Shown here piece after piece: positions 5,724-9,674 of a stretch of 9,674 nt of DNA. The translations under genes were made by a program, and so were the position numbers. The number at the start of each line of letters is the position of its first letter. The first letter of the stretch is position 1. The notes under the pieces are model-generated. The model did no database searches. It was not told the origin of the DNA and saw only the letters and a program-made list of their open reading frames with translations. Source of the stretch: an uncultured Clostridia bacterium (lineage in GTDB: Bacteria > Bacillota > Clostridia > Oscillospirales > Oscillospiraceae); assembly GCA_946011705.1 (NCBI GenBank), contig CAMGCA010000052.1, forward strand, positions 1-9,674, written 5' to 3'.

Positions 5724-6640
5724 ATGTAGTCAAACTCATAACCTTCAAATTGATCTCCAGGAGTTTTAGCGTCAAAATCTTTCTGCAAAAGCGTGTCACC
5801 GAACTTCATACCGGAGGAGGTGCCGCCCTGGACAAGCATATCAGCCTTTGCAATTGCATAGGTTTCGGGGTTGAATTCCTGCCCGAAACAAGTCAATGCT
5901 GCGTCCTCGCTGATCTCCTGGAGGCACTCGGTCAGACAGCCAAGCATCTGGGATGTACCCATTGCCATATCATAAGCGGTCTTGGTGCAGCCATCAGCCT
6001 GGATCTCAGTCTTTTCGGGAGCCACAAGCAGTTCGGTCATCAGGTAGATAATATCGCGGCTTGTGAAGTGAGCACCGGCCTGTTCGTCATAAGACTCGGA
6101 GAACTTACGGATCAGTTCTTCAAAGATATAACCCATATCGGCAGAAGTGATCTTATCCGGAGACATATCAGCCTTGGCGGAGTTGAACTCCTGCAGAGTT
6201 ACGAACAGAACACCGCCCTTGACCATCAGCTTGACAGTATTGGCAAAGTCGAAGTTGTCGATAATATCCTTGATATTAGAAGAGAAACCCTGCAGGTAGG
6301 CTTCAAAATTGATTTCCACGCCATCGGGATCAGCGATCAGCTTTGCAAAGTCATAATTGCTGGTGTTGTAGAAGTCATAGCCGGAGATACGGCACAGAAT
6401 GCCGTCACGGATAGTACCCTCGACCTTCTGAGCATCCAGCTTCTTTGCCATTTCAACAACAGCAGCCTTGGTTGGTTTCAGAGCATCGTCAAAGCGCTTC
6501 AGCACGGTCATAGGAAGAATTACTTTGCCGTACTCATGGGGTTTGAACAGGCCAACCAGATGGGTGGCAATTTCCCAGATCAGATTGGCTTTCGCCTGAA
6601 TATTCGCGTTTGTCTGCTTTTGCAGTTCTGTCATAGACAT
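5706..6640 (-). pseudogene. hsdM: type I restriction-modification HsdM, truncated
   Basis: The first ~305 codons of an HsdM-type adenine methyltransferase subunit are present (family about 500 residues). The start is sound: ATG at 6640, with GGAGG (plus-strand 6649-6653) 8 bases upstream and a promoter further up. The N-terminal helical HsdM_N domain is followed by the methyltransferase domain, with a motif-I-like YDMAMGTSQMLG, the CFGQEFNPETYAIAKADM segment and FGDTL. The frame then reads FDYII, where relatives continue with SNPPFG, and ends after five unrelated residues (PAGLP). The catalytic NPPF motif, the rest of the domain, hsdS and hsdR are missing. It is fused to the integrase remnant on the same strand, so a deletion removed the material between them. 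The product cannot methylate DNA. Confidence 0.88.
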
Positions 6641-6704
6641 GGAAGTAACCTCCAGATGGTTGGAAATTCAAAAGGCAACAGATTTATATACCGTTCGTGG
6701 TTTT

Positions 6705-6732
6705 ATTATATCATCTTGTTTCAAAAAGCCAA
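6705..6732 (-). promoter_or_regulatory. promoter of the hsdM remnant
   Basis: Read on the minus strand, TTGGCT (6732-6727) and TATAAT (6710-6705) are 16 bases apart, about 65 bases upstream of the ATG at 6640. The truncated gene may thus still be transcribed. Confidence 0.55.
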
Positions 6733-6900
6733 CTACTATATTTTCAAATTCAATATTTCAGTAGAACAGTAGTCGCAAGCAGTGTTCAGGTAGCACCTGA
6801 GCGGATTTTGCTTGTTGGGGCAAATCCCCAATCCCCGAAGATCATCCCTGCGTTGCGGGATGGCTGCGCATTCTGTGAGAATGCTTGAAACGGAAGGTAG
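6733..6900. other. gene-free stretch with a series of hairpins
   Basis: No gene is supported between the hsdM start and the lipoprotein end (6641-6966). From 6786 on there are four consecutive inverted repeats: TCAGGT/ACCTGA (6786-6800), TTGGGG/CCCCAA (6815-6831), CATCCC/GGGATG with an inner GC pair (6843-6862), and GCATTCT/AGAATGC (6868-6884). The lipoprotein terminator follows as a fifth. This could be a structured RNA, a transfer origin or a recombination site; the sequence does not decide. Confidence 0.45.
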
Positions 6901-6944
6901 AAAAAGGGCGCAGGAGTCAGCATTTGAAACGCTGCTCCTGCGCC
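6901..6944 (-). terminator. intrinsic terminator of the lipoprotein operon
   Basis: Read on the minus strand, GGCGCAGGAG plus CAGC pairs with GCTG and CTCCTGCGCC around a 9-base loop, with a single bulged base. The run CTTTTT follows. It lies about 20 bases after the lipoprotein stop codon and closes the three-gene operon. Confidence 0.8.
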
Positions 6945-6966
6945 TGATTTCTTTCAGACCTTGTTC

Positions 6967-7575
6967 TTACTCGCCCATGTCGCGGGAGTTGGCACTGTTA
7001 ATGATCTGTCCGGTGGCTTCATTGATGAAGTCAACGGCGATGTTCTCTACCTCGGTGCCATTGAAAACATTGTACATTCCGCCGTACATGTAGAACGCCA
7101 GCACAGAGAAGGACTCCGCCAGATTCAGTTCGGAAGAAGTCGTGGTTACTGCGAAGTTGGTAAAGTCAGAATTCGGTGCAATCGTCGTAAATGAATAATC
7201 CTCAGAAGCAATCATTTCGTCCAGAGCTTCAACAATGGACTCCTTGATGCCTTCCATGACTTCCTTGTGCTGTCCTTTGGTCATCTTGTAGGTAACGCTT
7301 CCATCATCATTGAGCTTGGCAGAAAGAAACTTGCCAGCGGAAACATTGGCATCCAGATCAGCCTGGGTTGTTTCGCCTACAAAATCGGCAGGAACGGTGA
7401 TTTCAACGGTGAGCAGTTTCTGCTCAACTTCCACCTTGCCGATATCCTCGATGGCCGATTCACCATCTTCCTGTGTGGCGGGCGCAGTGGCAGGTTCTGA
7501 TTTCCCGCTGTTGCCACAGGCGCACAGCGAAAAAGCCAGAGCGAAAACGAGAAGAAGCGCAATCAATTTGTTCAT
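6967..7575 (-). CDS. predicted lipoprotein, unknown function
   Basis: This 202-residue protein starts with a lipoprotein signal peptide: MNK, a hydrophobic stretch to residue 17, and a lipobox LCAC with Cys20 as the lipid-modified residue, followed by GNSGKSEPA. A low-complexity acidic linker runs to about residue 45. The rest is a soluble domain, likely attached to the outer face of the membrane, with no repeated or catalytic motif I recognise. The ATG at 7575 follows AGGAGG (plus-strand 7582-7587). The stop of the zinc-ribbon gene is 26 bases upstream, so the two are one operon, and a strong terminator follows. Partnership with the membrane protein, for example as an extracellular component of the same signalling unit, is inferred from context only. 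Confidence 0.8.
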   Translation of the reverse strand: MNKLIALLLVFALAFSLCACGNSGKSEPATAPATQEDGESAIEDIGKVEVEQKLLTVEITVPADFVGETTQADLDANVSAGKFLSAKLNDDGSVTYKMTKGQHKEVMEGIKESIVEALDEMIASEDYSFTTIAPNSDFTNFAVTTTSSELNLAESFSVLAFYMYGGMYNVFNGTEVENIAVDFINEATGQIINSANSRDMGE

Positions 7576-7601
7576 AGTGTTCCTCCTGTTCCAGGGTTTT
7601 C

Positions 7602-8618
7602 TTACTTGTTAAACTCCAACCGAATCACATCGGAAGTGGCAATATCCTGATATGTATCGCTGTCAAACATACGCAGATTAAATTCAATGTCGTGGATATC
7701 ATCGATGGAATCCAGCTCCGTGTTCAGAAGATACATGCCGTCAACCATCCGGGTGCTGGGACGCAGATCGCTGTACATACCCACATCCACCATGTAGCCA
7801 TTCACCGAAACATTTTCCGCGTAAATGGATACTGCCTTTCCACTGTTGTTCTCCAAATAGAATACCACAGTTCCATCCCAAATGGAATCCTTTTTCAGAC
7901 CCTTGCAGACGACCCGGAGATTGTTTGCGCTGAACACTTCGTCACCGCTGTCATCCACTTCCTGGGTGAAGGTGCCAGCAGCAGAGGTTTGAATGGTGAT
8001 CAGGTCGGTGGTGTCGATGGTGTTGAGGGTGTCGGAGCTGGAAATGTTCAGATAGAACGCAACCTCCCCAATGGTGGAAATGCCGGACTCCCGAAGCTCG
8101 GAGGACATCAGGTTGATTTGCGCATTGTCTTTCTTTCCGGCAGCAACATCACTGTACAGCCCGGAGGTGGTCAGCATGAAGTCGTTTACCGACAGACTGC
8201 GGGTAGAAACCACAATGTTCTGCGTTGAGTTATTCTCAACAGTCACAGAAATCTCCGGTCCGAACATGCCGTCCTGCATCTTTTTCGCAGTGACCACGAT
8301 GCCATTCTTCTTGTACAGCTCCTGCTCGGAAATGGAAACCGCTGCGGCAGCAGGAGCCTTCTCGGTCTTGGTGGTGGAATCCTTGGAAGGCGCTGCCTGA
8401 GAAGAATTGTTTCCGCTGGTGGTGCTGGAAGGCTGCTTCACATCCTCGCCACCGCCTGCGATGCAGGACACCAGCAAAAGCAGCACGACCACGATGACAA
8501 CGGGAAGAACCCATTTTTTCTTCTTTTTCTGGGGCTGTTCGGGAGCGGGGGTGGAGCAGATGGGGCAGAAGTTGCCGGTATACTTTGCTCCGCAGTTTTC
8601 ACATTTGATTTTTGCCAT
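7602..8618 (-). CDS. zinc-ribbon membrane protein with a duplicated extracytoplasmic domain
   Basis: This is a 338-residue protein. The N terminus has a zinc ribbon, with Cys6/Cys9 and Cys18/Cys21 predicted in the cytoplasm. A basic run of five Lys (31-35), one membrane helix (about 36-51) and a Ser/Thr/Ala-rich linker (about 55-95) follow. Two similar domains of about 110 residues come next, at roughly 100-212 and 218-338. Both contain ENNS, then SVN-x-[FY]M, YSD, a [ST]EL and SDT in the same order, suggesting tandem beta-sandwich binding domains outside the cell. The ATG at 8618 is chosen because GGAG lies 7 bases upstream; an in-frame TTG at 8636 overlaps it. LVSC at 49-52 resembles a lipobox but lies too far from the N terminus. 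Zinc-ribbon single-pass proteins like this are common in Bacillota; the role here is unknown. Confidence 0.85.
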   Translation of the reverse strand: MAKIKCENCGAKYTGNFCPICSTPAPEQPQKKKKKWVLPVVIVVVLLLLVSCIAGGGEDVKQPSSTTSGNNSSQAAPSKDSTTKTEKAPAAAAVSISEQELYKKNGIVVTAKKMQDGMFGPEISVTVENNSTQNIVVSTRSLSVNDFMLTTSGLYSDVAAGKKDNAQINLMSSELRESGISTIGEVAFYLNISSSDTLNTIDTTDLITIQTSAAGTFTQEVDDSGDEVFSANNLRVVCKGLKKDSIWDGTVVFYLENNSGKAVSIYAENVSVNGYMVDVGMYSDLRPSTRMVDGMYLLNTELDSIDDIHDIEFNLRMFDSDTYQDIATSDVIRLEFNK

Positions 8619-8651
8619 GATACATCTCTCCTTCAAATAAATTTCGTTGAA

Positions 8652-9113
8652 TCATTCCAAACTTCCGCTGGATTTTAAGGTCGGCAGCTTATGGCTGGCG
8701 AGCAGCGCGTTGACTTCCAGAATGGAGCCGCAGCGTTTATTGAATGCGATCATCAGCACGGCGTCCCTGGGAATCCGTGGGTACAGGGGCGCCATGCCGT
8801 ACAAAGTCAGTGCCCGCTGGGTTTCCTCCAGTGTCATTTTCGCAGCATAGCAAATTCGGAGAATGTAATCCCTCTGCTTTGTTCTCTTCTCTTCGGAAAG
8901 AAGTTTGTAGCCAAAGCGTTCGGGGAAGTCCGCCTGAATGAACACCTCCTGCTGGGTCAGACCATTGCGGCTGATGATCTGGTGCAGGTACTTGGCGAAG
9001 GGTTTCTCCTGATCGATCATGTTGCCAGAGTGTTCCTGAAGGAAGTCCTCAATATTGTCCGGGGTGGTATTGCCCAGGATGTTTTCCAATTCTTCTGTAG
9101 ATTTCTTTTCCAA
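8652..9113 (-). CDS. XRE-like helix-turn-helix regulator
   Basis: This 153-residue protein has an acidic N-terminal region (about 1-35) and a lambda-repressor-type helix-turn-helix region at about 38-100, with TQQEVFIQAD as helix 2 and ERFGYKLLSEEK as helix 3. Two further helical segments (MTLEETQRALTLYG and RDAVLMIAFNKR) follow. A TTG start at 9113 is preferred: GGGGG (plus-strand 9121-9125) lies 7 bases upstream, and the earlier in-frame ATG at 9185 would overlap the divergent kinase start. It heads the three-gene operon and shares a 65-bp upstream region with the divergent kinase gene. It is thus well placed to control both directions, or to be a target of the kinase. It may act as an adaptor rather than a DNA-binding repressor. 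Confidence 0.75.
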   Translation of the reverse strand: MEKKSTEELENILGNTTPDNIEDFLQEHSGNMIDQEKPFAKYLHQIISRNGLTQQEVFIQADFPERFGYKLLSEEKRTKQRDYILRICYAAKMTLEETQRALTLYGMAPLYPRIPRDAVLMIAFNKRCGSILEVNALLASHKLPTLKSSGSLE

Positions 9114-9138
9114 GGTATTTCCCCCTTTGCGGAAAATG

Positions 9139-9147
9139 TGATATAGT
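9139..9147 (+). promoter_or_regulatory. extended -10 promoter of the kinase gene in the divergent region
   Basis: TGA TATAGT (9139-9147) fits an extended -10 element, giving a ~25-base leader before the ATG at 9179. On the opposite strand TACTAT overlaps the same bases. The divergent HTH operon may therefore start from an overlapping promoter, so the two directions could be controlled together. Confidence 0.4.
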
Positions 9148-9178
9148 ATGGGAAGAAAAGCAAAAAGTGGGTGATGGG

Positions 9179-9674
9179 ATGACATTGGAGCAGGAGCTGG
9201 AACTGTCCTATTACAAGGACGCCGCGCCGATAAATGAAAACCACGGTATCTGGCTGGTTCAGGATCAGCGAAGCGGCAAGTTCTATGTGCGCAAAACCCT
9301 GACGGTATTCAACAAGGATATCTACCGATATTTGAAGAATAACCCCATTCATCATACACCAAAAATCCATCATGTGGTAGAGGATGGGAATACTTTGGTG
9401 GTGATTGAGGACTACATTTCCGGAGATACGCTGGAAGAAATCCTTGCCCGGGAAGGGAGCCTGCCGGATGCGCAGGTGCTGGACATTGCCATCCAGCTTT
9501 GCAAAATCCTCCAGGCGTTCCACCACGCGGTACCGCCCATTGTGAACCGGGACATTAAACCCTCCAACATTAAGCTGACGGAGGACGGAATTGTCAAGCT
9601 GCTGGACATGAATGCCGCGAAATACTACAATGATCTGGCTGCAAAGGACACGGTTCTCCTGGGAACCCAGGGCT
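9179..9674 (+). CDS. Ser/Thr protein kinase-like protein, N-terminal part
   Basis: The frame is open from the ATG at 9179 to the right edge (165 residues seen). It shows a eukaryotic-type (Hanks) kinase core: a VRK motif (Lys39) as the beta-3 lysine, NRDIKPSN as catalytic loop (Asp and Asn kept, His of HRD replaced by Asn), LLDMN in place of DFG (metal-binding Asp kept, Phe-Gly lost), and GTQG as the start of the activation segment. A clear glycine-rich GxGxxG loop is missing in the N terminus. The upstream GTGGGTGATGGG gives only a weak ribosome binding site. Its divergent partner is an HTH gene heading an operon with a zinc-ribbon membrane protein and a lipoprotein. The C-terminal part is outside the window, so membrane or sensor domains are unknown. 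Confidence 0.82.
   Translation, partial: MTLEQELELSYYKDAAPINENHGIWLVQDQRSGKFYVRKTLTVFNKDIYRYLKNNPIHHTPKIHHVVEDGNTLVVIEDYISGDTLEEILAREGSLPDAQVLDIAIQLCKILQAFHHAVPPIVNRDIKPSNIKLTEDGIVKLLDMNAAKYYNDLAAKDTVLLGTQG

Noticed and set aside
5750..6772. 340-codon plus-strand open frame opposite hsdM
   Set aside because: The minus strand gives clear HsdM homology with a good start. The plus-strand product is unrecognisable and covers the minus-strand promoter.
9017..9526. Minus-strand open frame opposite the kinase start
   Set aside because: It lies opposite a frame with kinase motifs and overlaps the HTH gene in another frame; no ribosome binding site is seen.

Overview
The window looks like chromosomal DNA of a gut-type Bacillota, class Clostridia (probably Oscillospiraceae-like). 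The reasons are a DnaD-type/DnaC-type replication gene pair, strong GGAGG-type ribosome binding sites, many extended -10 (TGn) sigma-A promoters, and HTH, zinc-ribbon and lipoprotein families typical of these bacteria. This placement is inference; no rRNA or species marker is present.

Positions 1-5071 are G+C-rich, tightly packed and all on the + strand. In order they hold a NUDIX hydrolase broken by one in-frame TGA; an orotate-phosphoribosyltransferase-like gene with an unusual hairpin leader between promoter and start codon; a 75-residue two-helix membrane protein with its own promoter and terminator; and a four-gene operon. The operon encodes a DnaD-domain protein, a DnaC/DnaI-type ATPase, a HAD phosphatase of the phosphoglycolate phosphatase type, and a YfbR-type 5'-deoxynucleotidase. 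It joins replication initiation or helicase loading to phosphate and nucleotide clean-up.

Positions 5071-5420 look like an integration site. A well-formed promoter drives a tRNA-Leu(UAA) that keeps its 5' half and anticodon arm but loses its T arm and 3' acceptor strand. About 180 bp later lies a second, degenerate tRNA-Leu(UAA)-like structure. Four copies of a 9-bp motif lie just upstream of this second structure.

Positions 5419-6640 (minus strand) carry two fused gene remnants: the catalytic end of a tyrosine integrase, and the first ~305 codons of a type I restriction-modification HsdM cut just before its NPPF motif. A ~320-bp intergenic stretch with a run of hairpins follows.

Positions 6901-9674 look like cargo of the same mobile region. 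A three-gene minus-strand operon (HTH regulator, zinc-ribbon membrane protein with a duplicated extracytoplasmic domain, lipoprotein) is divergent from a Ser/Thr kinase-like gene that runs off the right edge. The layout suggests an envelope-located signalling module, which I cannot match to a named system. The region right of ~5150 looks less G+C-rich by eye, in keeping with acquired DNA.
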